From assembly GCF_001305515.1 (NCBI RefSeq), contig NZ_LJYW01000001.1, positions 3,947,777 through 3,993,880 of the forward strand: 46,104 bases of DNA, in the 5' to 3' direction. The notes beneath the pieces are model-generated. The model was not told the origin of the DNA and did not search any database. It saw only the letters and a list, made by a program, of their open reading frames with translations. The position numbers were made by a program, and so were the translations under genes. Shown in pieces: positions 1 through 8,631 of this stretch; within the stretch, counting starts at the first letter, position 1; each line of letters opens with the position of its first letter. Origin of the DNA: Prosthecodimorpha hirschii. GTDB taxonomy: Bacteria > Pseudomonadota > Alphaproteobacteria > Rhizobiales > Ancalomicrobiaceae.

Positions 1-612
<612 letters not shown>

Positions 613-749
613 GACTCTCATTTATCCATGCTTACGCCATCAGGCGGTCGGCAATGGGCGACAGTCCGTCGGAGCCACCAGGCTCCCGGCGCCAATGCCC
701 ATGCGACACTGCCGAAGGCAAACCCCGAGAAAACCCTTTCGTGCTTCGC

Positions 750-869
750 TGGCCTGGTGGTTCCAGCGGGGGGCCCATACCCGATCCCATTCCGAACTCG
801 GCCGTCAAACCCCCCAGCGCCCATGGTACTTCGTCTCAAGACGCGGGAGAGTCGGTCGCTGCCAGGCCT
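750..869 (+). rRNA. 5S ribosomal RNA
   Basis: The sequence contains the conserved 5S core CCCGATCCCATTCCGAACTC near 780-799 and GGTACTTCGTCTCAAGACGC near 825-845. The two ends pair to close helix I: GGCCTGGT at 751-758 with GCCAGGCC at 861-868. The length of about 120 nt is normal. It lies 137 nt downstream of the 23S gene and 85 nt upstream of tRNA-fMet. End positions are accurate to a few bases. Confidence 0.95.
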
Positions 870-954
870 GCAAAGCACGAAACACACCAAGCCTCTCTCC
901 CAAACCTTCTCTCCACAACACCCAGCACAAACTCGCTGGCAAAACCTCCCATCC

Positions 955-1031
<77 letters not shown>

Positions 1032-1040
1032 AAACGTTCG

Positions 1041-1071
1041 ACGCCCCGTGCCCAAAAGCACGGGGCGTTTT
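1041..1071 (+). terminator. Rho-independent terminator of the rrn operon
   Basis: A perfect 10-bp GC-rich stem, ACGCCCCGTG (1041-1050) with CACGGGGCGT (1059-1068), has an 8-nt loop and is followed by a short T run. It begins 10 nt after the tRNA CCA end, as expected for the end of the rRNA-tRNA transcript. Confidence 0.85.
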
Positions 1072-1261
1072 GCGTTATTCTAACGGCCCATTCCGCGGCA
1101 AAGCCGGCCGCGGCGCTCACACCTCGCACGCACCCTCCCCAATGCGATTGCCGGGCGGGGCGGGGGCCGGCGGGCGACAGCGCGGGGACCATCGGCTATT
1201 GACGGCGGCATCCTGTGTTGCGCCGCCCCGGACCGGGCGGCCGGTTGCCGAGGTTGCCGCC

Positions 1262-1600
1262 ATGGAAGCCGCCGCCATCCTGACACCTTCGGCCCTGGCG
1301 CCGTTTCTCCTCAATGTCGCGCCGGCCATGCCGGTCTTCATCTGGGGGCCGCCCGGCATCGGCAAGTCGGCGCTGGTGCGCGGCTTCGCGGAAGCGGTCG
1401 GCCTGCCCTGCGTCTCCCTGCTCGGCTCGCAACTGGCCCCGGAAGACATCATCGGCGTGCCGCAGATCGTCGACGGCAAGTCGCGCTTCTGCCCGCCGAC
1501 CCTGATCGCGCGCGACGAGCCCTATTGCCTGTTCCTCGACGAGCTGAATGCCTGTTCGCACGAGGTGCAGAAGGCCTTCTATTCGCTCTTCCAGGGCCTC
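1262..1600 (+). pseudogene. MoxR-type AAA+ ATPase, 5' fragment only
   Basis: The first ~112 codons encode the start of an AAA+ ATPase of the MoxR type. Walker A is GPPGIGKSALV (about residues 30-40), followed by the sensor-like stretch QLAPEDIIGVP and Walker B CLFLDELNACSHEVQ. Homology stops abruptly near AFYSLFQ, about position 1597. The rest of the ATPase (sensor 1, arginine finger, lid domain) is absent, although the frame stays open into unrelated sequence on the opposite strand of the next gene. Family members are chaperone-like ATPases usually paired with a VWA-domain protein, and no such partner is seen here. It is read as a gene truncated by rearrangement rather than a functional protein. 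Confidence 0.8.
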
Positions 1601-1765
1601 CGGTCCGTCGAGTGCCGCTTCCAACACTTCGACTTTGCGACGATAAGCCTCCGCGAGCTTCGGGTGGCCAAGCAACGTGAACAGGGAAGCGGCAACGTCG
1701 TCCGTGTCGGCGCAGGCGCGCTGTGGCGAAGTCCTTGCGTGGAATGGCCGGCGCCCGACAGCTCA
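1590..1765 (-). pseudogene. Possible serine recombinase C-terminal remnant
   Basis: The minus-strand frame downstream of an in-frame stop at 1763-1765 reads ...LLGHPKLAEAYRRKVEVL followed by EAALDGPEAL. This resembles the helical C-terminal end of large serine recombinases, which often contain LHPNLAELYRRKVERLEEAL-like segments. The match is about 30 residues and ends where the MoxR fragment begins, so the two broken genes abut head to head near 1597. It has no start codon and no catalytic domain. The assignment rests on a short motif recalled from the family and should be treated as tentative. Confidence 0.4.
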
Positions 1766-1807
1766 AAGGCGCGCTCCGCCGGCCGGCAAGGGGCGGGGAA
1801 ACCGCGA

Positions 1808-3097
1808 TCATCGCCCGAAGATGTCCAGGATGCGGTTCCAGCGCATGCCCAGATCGAGCACGGTCTCGCGCCAGGCATGGAAGGGAAAGGGCGTCACCGG
1901 AACCGTCGGAATGTCGAACGATTCCGGCCGACCGGCGAGCTTGCGTCCCAACCAGGCACCGGCGCGGTGCGACAGGGCGACGCCGCGGCCATTGTAGCCG
2001 ACGAGCACGTGGAGATCGTCCGGCAGGGCGTGATAGTGCGGGAGATAGTCGAGGGTGATGCCGACCAGACCGGTCCAGCCATGGGCGATCGGCAGGTCGG
2101 CGAGCGACGGGAAGATGCCGGCCAGGACGGATTTCAGGGTCGAGTAGTCCGCGACCTTGTCGGACGTCACTCGCGAGGACGAGAAGGACGCCCGCCCGCC
2201 GAGCACGAGGCGCCCGTCCGGGCTCTTTCGGAAATAGAGCACCAGACGGCGGCTGTCATAGACGGCCTGATTGCCGGGCAGGATGGCGTCGCCGTGCGCG
2301 CCGAGCGGTTCCGTGGCGATCTGGAAGCTGTTCACCGGCAGCAGGCTGCGCGCCAGGCCCGGGACCAGCGCGTCCGTATAGGCATTGGTCGCGACCAGAA
2401 CCTTGCGCGCGTGAACCATGCCGCCGGGCGTGGTGATCCGCCAACCCTTGCCGATGCGGTTCAGGGTGAGTGCCGGAGAATCGGGGAAGAGGGCGGCGCC
2501 GGCGGCTTGCGCCGCGCGCGCCAGTTCGCGGCAGAGGTCGAGTGGATGCACGCTCGCGCCGCGCGGATCGAACAGACCGCCGGGATAGCGCCCGGTGCCG
2601 ACGCGGGCTACGACATCGGCGGCGCTGAGATCCTCGACCGCGACACCGCTCCGGCGCAAGCCGGCGGCGGCCTCGCGCACCGTCTGCAAGGCCACGCGGT
2701 TGTGCGCGAGGCGGAACAGCCCGTTACGCTCGAAGCGGCAGTTCAGGCGCTTGCGGGCGATGAGGTCGGCCAGAAAGTCCGGCGCCTCCTGGCCGAGCCG
2801 GTAGAGCCCCCGGCCGCTCTCGCCGAAGCGCGCCGCCAGCGCCGTTTCGTCAAGCTTCAGGCCGGGATTGACCTGCCCGCCATTGCGTCCGCTCGCACCG
2901 AAACCGATGCTCTCGGCCTCCAGCACGCACACCGAACTGCCGATCTCCGCGGCGTGCAGCGCGGCGGAGAGGCCCGTGAAGCCGCCGCCGACAATGGCGA
3001 TATCGACGCCCTTCTCGCCGTCGAGCGGCCGGCCTTCGAAAGGCGGAACCTGACTGGACGCGGCCCAGAGTCCTTGCGGTGCGGCGGCCGGTGCCAT
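1808..3097 (-). CDS. DAO-family FAD-dependent oxidoreductase (PuuB-like)
   Basis: A 429-residue flavoprotein of the D-amino-acid-oxidase fold, resembling gamma-glutamylputrescine oxidases (PuuB/OrdL). The N-terminal Rossmann motif is VDIAIVGGGFTGLSAALHAA, followed by the FAD-contacting FGASGRNGG. A C-terminal WTGLVGITLDYLPH and VGYNGRGVALSHRAG complete the flavin site. Such enzymes oxidise the C-N bond of amines or amino acids, giving an aldehyde or keto acid and H2O2. The start chosen is the ATG two bases after the stop of the upstream cupin gene, because the longer frame overlaps that gene. It is the last gene of the ABC-importer operon, which suggests it acts on the imported amine. The exact substrate is unknown. 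Confidence 0.9.
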   Translation of the reverse strand: MAPAAAPQGLWAASSQVPPFEGRPLDGEKGVDIAIVGGGFTGLSAALHAAEIGSSVCVLEAESIGFGASGRNGGQVNPGLKLDETALAARFGESGRGLYRLGQEAPDFLADLIARKRLNCRFERNGLFRLAHNRVALQTVREAAAGLRRSGVAVEDLSAADVVARVGTGRYPGGLFDPRGASVHPLDLCRELARAAQAAGAALFPDSPALTLNRIGKGWRITTPGGMVHARKVLVATNAYTDALVPGLARSLLPVNSFQIATEPLGAHGDAILPGNQAVYDSRRLVLYFRKSPDGRLVLGGRASFSSSRVTSDKVADYSTLKSVLAGIFPSLADLPIAHGWTGLVGITLDYLPHYHALPDDLHVLVGYNGRGVALSHRAGAWLGRKLAGRPESFDIPTVPVTPFPFHAWRETVLDLGMRWNRILDIFGR

Positions 3098-3099
3098 GA

Positions 3100-3453
3100 T
3101 CAGCCTTCCCGGTGGCGAACGAGGAAATGCTTGCGCATGGTCTCGCTCACTTCCCAGACACCCGTGAAACCGGGGCGGATGATGGCCGTCGTGCCCGGCT
3201 CCAGGGCGATCGCGTGCCCGTCGTCGCGCCGCAGCACGCCGCGGCCGGAGAGAATGCGCAGGAATTCCCATTTGTCATAGGCGATGGTCCAGCGGCCGGG
3301 CGTCGATTCCCACTCGCCGCCGGTCATGTCCCCCTCGGCGAAGTGGATCCAGCTGCGCCAGCGGGGGTCCCCGGCGAGGATGCGGTCCTGCGAAGGCGCA
3401 CTCCGTGTCGGCTCCGTGGTGGCGCTGTCGAAGTCGATGAGATCGGGCATCAT
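3100..3453 (-). CDS. Small cupin-domain protein (cupin_3/DUF861-like)
   Basis: A 117-residue single-cupin protein. Recognisable parts are the WESTPGRWTIAYDKWEFLRI strand pair, LSGRGVLRRDDG and the PGTTAIIRPGFTGVWEV segment, which match the cupin_3 family related to ureidoglycolate-type proteins. It has no signal peptide. It sits between the ATPase gene (24 bp upstream) and the FAD oxidase (2 bp downstream), so it is almost certainly co-transcribed. Two ATG codons are adjacent (3453 and 3450); the first is used here. Its paralogue at 27441-27794 has the same length. Members of this family in amine catabolic operons are suspected accessory or sensing proteins, but no reaction is assigned. Confidence 0.85.
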   Translation of the reverse strand: MMPDLIDFDSATTEPTRSAPSQDRILAGDPRWRSWIHFAEGDMTGGEWESTPGRWTIAYDKWEFLRILSGRGVLRRDDGHAIALEPGTTAIIRPGFTGVWEVSETMRKHFLVRHREG

Positions 3454-3476
3454 GGGGGCAGGCACCTTTCGGCGGG

Positions 3477-4556
3477 TCACGGGCGCGGCGCGAACAGGAG
3501 CGCATCCGCGGCGTTCCAGGAGAGATGGACCGTCTCGTCCAGCCCGGCGCGCGCCGCCGGCGCCGTGCGGGGCTGGCGCACCAGGAAGGTGCCGAGCGCC
3601 GTGACGATGGACAGTCGGATGGTGGCGCCGAGGAATTCGCGCGCGACGATCCGGCCCGCGATGACATTTCCGGCCGGGGCCGGCGCGCCGGCGAGGGTGA
3701 TGGCCTCGGGACGGATCACCATCAGACCGCGCTCGCCGGAGATGTCCTCCTGCCGTATGGCGGTAAAGGCGAGGCCGCCGATCTCGACCGGCTGGCAACC
3801 GGCCACCGCCGGGCCGGTCAGGCGGACGTCGAAGGCATTGGATTCGCCGACGAAGGAGGCGACGAAGGCATTCCGGGGCCGTTCGTAGATCTCGTCCGGC
3901 GTGGCGAGCTGGCAGATCGTGCCGCCGGCCATCACCGCGATGCGGTCGGATAGCGCCAGCGCCTCCTCCTGGTCGTGGGTGACATAGATCACCGTCACGC
4001 CGAGGTCGCGCTGAATGCGCTTGATCTCGGTCTGCAACTCGTCGCGCAGGCTGCGGTCGAGCGCGCCGAGCGGCTCGTCCATCAAGAGGACCGGCGGGGC
4101 GAAGACGAGGGCGCGGGCGAGCGCCACGCGCTGCTGCTGGCCGCCGGAGAGCGCGGCGATCTTGCGGTCGGCGAAGGCCTCGAGATGAACGGTGCCGAGC
4201 AGACGCTTCACCTCCGCCTCGATCTCGCCGGCAGGACGCTTGCGCATGCGCAGCGGGAAGGCGACGTTCTCGAACACGTTCAGATGCGGGAACAGCGCAT
4301 AGCTCTGGAACACCACGCCGAGATTGCGCTTCTCGGGCGGCAGGTCGACGATGTCGCGCCCGTCGATGGCGATGCGGCCGGCATCCGGTTCGACGAAGCC
4401 GGCCACGGCCATCAGCGTCGTGGTCTTGCCCGAGCCGGACAGGCCGAGCAGCGTCACGAACTCGCCGGGTGCGATATCGAGCGAGACATTGTCCACGGCA
4501 ACGAAATCGCCGTAGCGCTTGCTCAGCCCCTCAATGCGGATGGCTGCTCCTGCCAT
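3477..4556 (-). CDS. ABC transporter ATP-binding protein, polyamine type (PotA-like)
   Basis: A 359-residue ATPase of an importer in the spermidine/putrescine/Fe3+ class. Walker A is GLSGSGKTT (residues 38-46; the usual Pro at position 2 is Leu), the Q-loop Gln is at 84, the signature LSGGQ is at 136-140, and Walker B LLMDEP is at 157-162, followed by ALD and a switch His in THDQEEA. A TOBE-like C-terminal domain follows (about 240-359). The start at 4556 was chosen over an upstream ATG at 4583 because it lies 4 bp after the stop of the M24 gene and has a GGTGAGG-like ribosome site. It energises uptake with the permeases at 5741-7362. Confidence 0.93.
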   Translation of the reverse strand: MAGAAIRIEGLSKRYGDFVAVDNVSLDIAPGEFVTLLGLSGSGKTTTLMAVAGFVEPDAGRIAIDGRDIVDLPPEKRNLGVVFQSYALFPHLNVFENVAFPLRMRKRPAGEIEAEVKRLLGTVHLEAFADRKIAALSGGQQQRVALARALVFAPPVLLMDEPLGALDRSLRDELQTEIKRIQRDLGVTVIYVTHDQEEALALSDRIAVMAGGTICQLATPDEIYERPRNAFVASFVGESNAFDVRLTGPAVAGCQPVEIGGLAFTAIRQEDISGERGLMVIRPEAITLAGAPAPAGNVIAGRIVAREFLGATIRLSIVTALGTFLVRQPRTAPAARAGLDETVHLSWNAADALLFAPRP

Positions 4557-4560
4557 CGCC

Positions 4561-5736
4561 TCACCAGAACCGACGGGGGGCATCGGTGATCAGTTCGTAG
4601 CCGTCCGGGGTCACCAGGATCGATTCCTCGAAGTCGCCGAGATAGCCGTCCTGCGTGATGGTCCTCTCCACCGAGAGCACCATGTTGGGCAGGATCGGCG
4701 TGGTCACGCCGCGCGCCAGCCACGGATCGTCCCAGCCCAGCCCGATGCCGTGCCCCATGGCGGAAAACACGCCGTCGATCTTGAAGCCCAGCGCCGTCTG
4801 CTTGCCGAGCCCGGCGGCGCCGAGATCGTGCGCCGTCGCACCGGGGCGAATGGCTCCGAGCGTTGCCTCGATGCAGGCGATGGCAGCCTCGAACAGTTCG
4901 ACCTGCCGGGCCGACACGGGGCCTACCGCCTTGGCCCGCGCGAGATCGAACACGTAGCCGTCGACCGCGCCGGAAATGCCGAGGCGGATCCAGTCGCCCT
5001 TCTCCAGGCGCTTCTCTGATCCCCAGGTGGGGAAGTTGCTCTTGGCAAGGCGGGAGGGATCGCCGCCGCGGCCGGAGGCCATGAAGGAATTGTAGAGAAT
5101 GCCCCCGGCCGGAACGAGATGGTTGAGCCCGGCGGCCACCACGTCGCCATGCGAGGCGCCCGGCTCGGCCGCCGCCATCATCGCTTCGATCATCCGCGAG
5201 CCGACCTGCGAGGCGCGCCGCAGCAGCGCGATTTCGCCCGGCGACTTGATCGAGCGCAGTTTGGTCAGCACGTCGTCCGCCGGAACCAGCGTCAGATCGG
5301 GGAGGGCCGCCTTCAGCTTGTTCAGCATGGTGAAGGTCAGCACGTCGCCACCGACAAGCCCGACGCGGCCGCGCGCCAGACCGGCGCGCTTCAGCGCCTC
5401 GGCGGTGTCTTCAAGCACGAAGTCGGAATAGCTGACCTTGCCGTCGGCGAGGCGGATGCGCCCGTCGTCGGGCACGTCGATCAGCAGTTCCGGCGCGGCG
5501 TCGACCGGCAGCACCAGGAAGGTGTGGGCGCGGGCCGACCAGTTGCCCTCGAAATCCGGGATGAAGGGGAAATGGGTGTAGAAGTTCGTGAGATAAAGCA
5601 CGTCGGCATAGCGGTCGAGCGTGCCGCCGCCCCGCGAGGCGACCAGAAGGCCGTCGAGCCCGCGCGCACGGGCAGCGTCGACCGCGCGGGCGCGGCGCTC
5701 GGCGAATTCCTCGGCGGGGATGATCGGCTTCGTCAT
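4561..5736 (-). CDS. M24 family (Xaa-Pro peptidase/creatinase-like) protein with altered metal site
   Basis: A 391-residue protein with a creatinase-type N-terminal domain (about 1-160) and a pita-bread C-terminal M24 domain (about 165-391). Of the five metal ligands expected in aminopeptidase P/prolidase (D, D, H, E, E), the second Asp (D264 in YVFDLARAK), His329 (MGHGIGLGWDDP), Glu357 (SVERT) and Glu371 (DFEES) can be matched. The first Asp, which should lie 11 residues before D264, is Gly253 (RLGISGAVDG). This argues against a normal dinuclear peptidase and for a creatinase-like or one-metal activity on a small N-compound. It lies inside the importer operon, 5 bp from the permease gene upstream and 4 bp from the ATPase gene downstream, so it probably acts on the imported substrate. 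Confidence 0.88.
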   Translation of the reverse strand: MTKPIIPAEEFAERRARAVDAARARGLDGLLVASRGGGTLDRYADVLYLTNFYTHFPFIPDFEGNWSARAHTFLVLPVDAAPELLIDVPDDGRIRLADGKVSYSDFVLEDTAEALKRAGLARGRVGLVGGDVLTFTMLNKLKAALPDLTLVPADDVLTKLRSIKSPGEIALLRRASQVGSRMIEAMMAAAEPGASHGDVVAAGLNHLVPAGGILYNSFMASGRGGDPSRLAKSNFPTWGSEKRLEKGDWIRLGISGAVDGYVFDLARAKAVGPVSARQVELFEAAIACIEATLGAIRPGATAHDLGAAGLGKQTALGFKIDGVFSAMGHGIGLGWDDPWLARGVTTPILPNMVLSVERTITQDGYLGDFEESILVTPDGYELITDAPRRFW

Positions 5737-5740
5737 GGGG

Positions 5741-6514
5741 TCATGTCCGTTTCAGCAGGGAAAACAGGGCCAGCAGCAGGCAGGAGCCGAGCAGCAGCAG
5801 GCAGGAAGCGGCGGCGGCGATCGGGCTGATCTCGAAGCGGATGCCGCTCCACATCTGCACCGGCAGGGTGGTCGCGCCGGAGCCCGAGATGAACAGCGCC
5901 ACCACCACTTCGTCGAAGCTCGTCAGGAAGGCGAAGATGCCGCCCGCCGCGATGCCCGGCGCCAGTGCGGGCAGCGTCACTTTCCGGAAGGCAATGGCGG
6001 GTGTGGCACCGAGCGACCGGGCGGCATCGACGATGCGCCAGTCGAGCTTGTGCACCACGGCGGCCACGTTGATGACGACGAACGGCAGGGCGAGAATGGT
6101 ATGCGCCACGATAAGGCCCGGCACCGAGGCGATGAGACCGATCTGGGCGAAGGGCCGGTAGAGCGCGACGGCGGTGATGATGGCCGGGACGATCATCGGC
6201 AGCAGGAAGAACAGGCCGAGCAGCCGGTTGGCGCGTGGCGGCAGCCTGGGCAGGGCAAGCCCGATCATGGTGCCGAGCACGGTGGTCAGCGCGGCGGTGA
6301 AGGTCGCGACGACAAGGCTGGTGACGAAGGCCCCGCTCCATTCCGGCCGCGTGAAGAAGGCCGCGTACCAGCGGGTCGAGAAGCCTTGCGGCGGAAAGGT
6401 GATGAAGTCGGTCTTGGTGAACGAGATCGGCACCACGATCAGCGTCGGCAGGATCAGATAGACGCAGACGGTCGCCGCGATCGCGCCGAGGAGCAGGCGG
6501 CCCGGCCGTCTCAT
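5741..6514 (-). CDS. ABC transporter permease, PotC-like
   Basis: A 257-residue inner-membrane permease with about six hydrophobic segments. The first is near residues 7-30 and the last is the C-terminal LLLLGSCLLLALFSLL. The EAA loop that contacts the ATPase is DAARSLGATPAIAFRKVTLP. The start at 6514 overlaps the stop of the partner permease gene by 4 bp (ATGA), which indicates translational coupling and is preferred over an ATG four codons upstream. It forms a heterodimer channel with the product of 6511-7362. Confidence 0.93.
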   Translation of the reverse strand: MRRPGRLLLGAIAATVCVYLILPTLIVVPISFTKTDFITFPPQGFSTRWYAAFFTRPEWSGAFVTSLVVATFTAALTTVLGTMIGLALPRLPPRANRLLGLFFLLPMIVPAIITAVALYRPFAQIGLIASVPGLIVAHTILALPFVVINVAAVVHKLDWRIVDAARSLGATPAIAFRKVTLPALAPGIAAGGIFAFLTSFDEVVVALFISGSGATTLPVQMWSGIRFEISPIAAAASCLLLLGSCLLLALFSLLKRT

Positions 6515-7362
6515 TCCGCCCCCCACAACCGGCGCAATCCGAGAAAGCGGTCGCCGAACGCATAGAGCACCAGGGTCGATACCAGCAGCACCGCCGAGAG
6601 CGCCCCGGCGAAGGGCCAGTTGAGCGTCTGGTTGACGTTGAATTCGATCAACTGCGCCAGAAGGATGTCACGCTGGCCGCCCAGCATCGCCGGCACGACG
6701 AAGAACCCCAGGCTGATCATGAAGACGAGCAGGACGCCGCCCAGCGCGCCCGTCAGCGTCAGCGGGACGTAGACCTTGAGGAAGGCCGCGCGTGGAGAGG
6801 CGCCCAGCGAGCGGGCGGCATCCATCACGCGCGGATCGATCCGGCTCATCACGGCGGCGAGCGGCAGCACCATGTAGGGCAGCATGATCTGCGTCATGCC
6901 GATGAGCACGCCGGTGGTGTTGTAGACCAGCGGCAGCCCGCTCTCGACCAGCCCGGCCTCGCGCAGCGCGCCGTTGATCACTCCCTGCGGATTGAGCAGC
7001 ACGATCCATCCATAGGAGCGCACCAGCAGATTGGTCCAGAAGGGGATGAGGATGCACAGCAGGATCAGCCCCCGCGCCACACCTTTCGAGCGGTTCAGCT
7101 GATAGGCGAGGGGATAGCCAAGGATGAGGCACAGAGCTGCGGTCGCGGCACTCAAGGTGAGCGTGCGCAGGATGACGCGCAGATAGACGGGCTGGGTGAG
7201 GATCCGCTCGTAATGCACGAACGAGCCCGCCGGGTCGCCAAAGCTCGTCGCCAGCAACTGGCCGACGGGCAGCACGAACAGCCCTGCCAGCAGCATGAAG
7301 CCCGGCAGGATCAGCACATACGGCCCGTGCCGGCGCACGGCATGCATCATCGTCGAGGACAT
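6511..7362 (-). CDS. ABC transporter permease, PotB-like
   Basis: A 283-residue inner-membrane permease with about six predicted membrane segments, the first YVLILPGFMLLAGLFVLPVG near residues 15-34. The EAA loop is DAARSLGASPRAAFLKVYVP. The segment PFWTNLLVRSYGWIVLL is typical of PotB-type permeases. It follows the binding-protein gene by 16 bp and overlaps the next permease gene by 4 bp. Two internal ATGs near the start (residues 5 and 6) are alternative starts. Confidence 0.93.
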   Translation of the reverse strand: MSSTMMHAVRRHGPYVLILPGFMLLAGLFVLPVGQLLATSFGDPAGSFVHYERILTQPVYLRVILRTLTLSAATAALCLILGYPLAYQLNRSKGVARGLILLCILIPFWTNLLVRSYGWIVLLNPQGVINGALREAGLVESGLPLVYNTTGVLIGMTQIMLPYMVLPLAAVMSRIDPRVMDAARSLGASPRAAFLKVYVPLTLTGALGGVLLVFMISLGFFVVPAMLGGQRDILLAQLIEFNVNQTLNWPFAGALSAVLLVSTLVLYAFGDRFLGLRRLWGAE

Positions 7363-7378
7363 CCCGCCGTCGATCCGT

Positions 7379-8455
7379 TCAGGACAGTTTCCAGGCGTTG
7401 ACCTGCTCGGTGACGCCGGAGAGGTTCTCGCCCCACCATTTCTCGCCCATGATCACAGCCTTGCCCTGCATCTGCGGGCCGCCCGAGAGGATGTTGGCGC
7501 GCTCCGGCGGCAGAAGCTCGAAGGCTTTCGGCACCACCGGGCCATAGGTGTAGACCTTGGCGATCTCGGCCTGCGCCTCGCGGGTGAGGCAGAAGGCGAT
7601 CAGCTGCATGGCCTCGGCCTTGCGCGTGGTGCCCTTCGGCACGACCATCGCCGACCAGGTGAGGAAGCTGAGGCCGAACTGGATATCGATGGGGGCGCCG
7701 TGCGAGCGGGCGTTGAGCGCCCGGCCGTCGGGGGTCAGCGCGATGGCCGCCTGGCCGTCGCTCATCATCTGCTCGGCCTGGGCATTGGTCTCGTAGAACT
7801 GGATGTCGTCGCGGATCGTGCTGAGCTTCTTCAGCGCGCGCGGAATGTCGAGCGGATAGAGTTTGGCCGGGTCGACGCCGTCGGCCAGCAGCGCGGCCTC
7901 GAGATAGGCGCCGTTGGCCTTGGTGTAGAAGGCGCGCTTTCCCGGGAACTTCTTGGTGTCGAAGACGTCGGCGAAGCTCTGCGGGCCGGCGCCGAGCTTC
8001 TTGTTGTAGGCGACGAGCCGCGAGAACAGCACCTGCGGCACGGAATATTCGGTGATCATGTCCGCACCGGGCATGATCTGGCTCTTGTCGACCACGTTGA
8101 AATCGATGGGCTCGAGCAGGCCGCGCTTCGGGCCGATCCACTGGAAGTCGGGCAGGACTTCGACGACATCCCAGTCGGTGCGGCCGGATTCGACCATCGC
8201 CTGCACGCGGCCATAGGTATTGCCCTGCACGGTGCGCACTTCGATGCCGGTCTTGGCCGTGAACGGCTTGAACCACGCTTCGCGCATGGCCGCTTCCCAT
8301 GAGCCGCCCCAGCTTGCGAACACCACCTCTTTGGCCTGCGCCCGAAGCACGCTGGGCGCCGAGACGGCGAGCAGCGACGCGCCGCCGAATTTGAGCAACA
8401 GCCGGCGATCGATGGCCTTGCCTGACGAGGGAGCGGAAATGCGCCGGTTGCCCAT
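7379..8455 (-). CDS. ABC transporter substrate-binding protein, PotD-like
   Basis: A 358-residue periplasmic binding protein. The N-terminus carries a twin-arginine-like signal (DRRLLLKFGGASLLAVSAPS), probably cleaved after a RAQA-type site near residue 41. The mature part begins KEVVFASWGGSWEAAMREAW, characteristic of extracellular solute-binding proteins of the spermidine/putrescine family. It is the first gene of the operon and probably the most strongly expressed. The start at 8455 has a GAGGA-type ribosome site about 9 bp upstream. Ligands of this family include polyamines, opines and other amines; which one applies here cannot be read from sequence. Confidence 0.93.
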   Translation of the reverse strand: MGNRRISAPSSGKAIDRRLLLKFGGASLLAVSAPSVLRAQAKEVVFASWGGSWEAAMREAWFKPFTAKTGIEVRTVQGNTYGRVQAMVESGRTDWDVVEVLPDFQWIGPKRGLLEPIDFNVVDKSQIMPGADMITEYSVPQVLFSRLVAYNKKLGAGPQSFADVFDTKKFPGKRAFYTKANGAYLEAALLADGVDPAKLYPLDIPRALKKLSTIRDDIQFYETNAQAEQMMSDGQAAIALTPDGRALNARSHGAPIDIQFGLSFLTWSAMVVPKGTTRKAEAMQLIAFCLTREAQAEIAKVYTYGPVVPKAFELLPPERANILSGGPQMQGKAVIMGEKWWGENLSGVTEQVNAWKLS

Positions 8456-8478
8456 GGGGGGATCCTCATCTCATGTGG

Positions 8479-8493
8479 ATTGGACTAACCAAT
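8479..8493. promoter_or_regulatory. Candidate GntR operator (ATTGG-N5-CCAAT)
   Basis: A perfect inverted repeat, ATTGG then five bases then CCAAT, lies 24 bp upstream of the binding-protein start. It lies in the 176-bp divergent region between the ABC operon and the GntR gene at 8632. Its reverse-complement half-site ATTGGT recurs at 8586-8602. GntR/FCD regulators bind short inverted repeats of this kind, usually repressing their neighbours until an effector binds. Binding is inferred, not shown. Confidence 0.5.
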
Positions 8494-8585
8494 TCAGACC
8501 ATATCGACAGTATGAGCGACCATCTTCCGTGTAAAGTCCAATTTATGGGCCTCATATGCCCTGAACCCGTGCTTGCCACGGGTGT

Positions 8586-8602
8586 ATTGGTATGATTGGT
8601 AT
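8586..8602 (+). promoter_or_regulatory. Direct repeat ATTGGTAT x2, candidate second regulator site
   Basis: Two copies of ATTGGTAT (8586-8593 and 8595-8602) are spaced by one base, giving a 9-bp period. They lie 30 bp upstream of the GntR gene start. The core ATTGGT matches a half-site of the inverted repeat at 8479-8493. The position suits autoregulation of the GntR gene. Confidence 0.4.
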
Positions 8603-8631
8603 AGGTCTGTCTTCATCCGGCACCGATTCCC

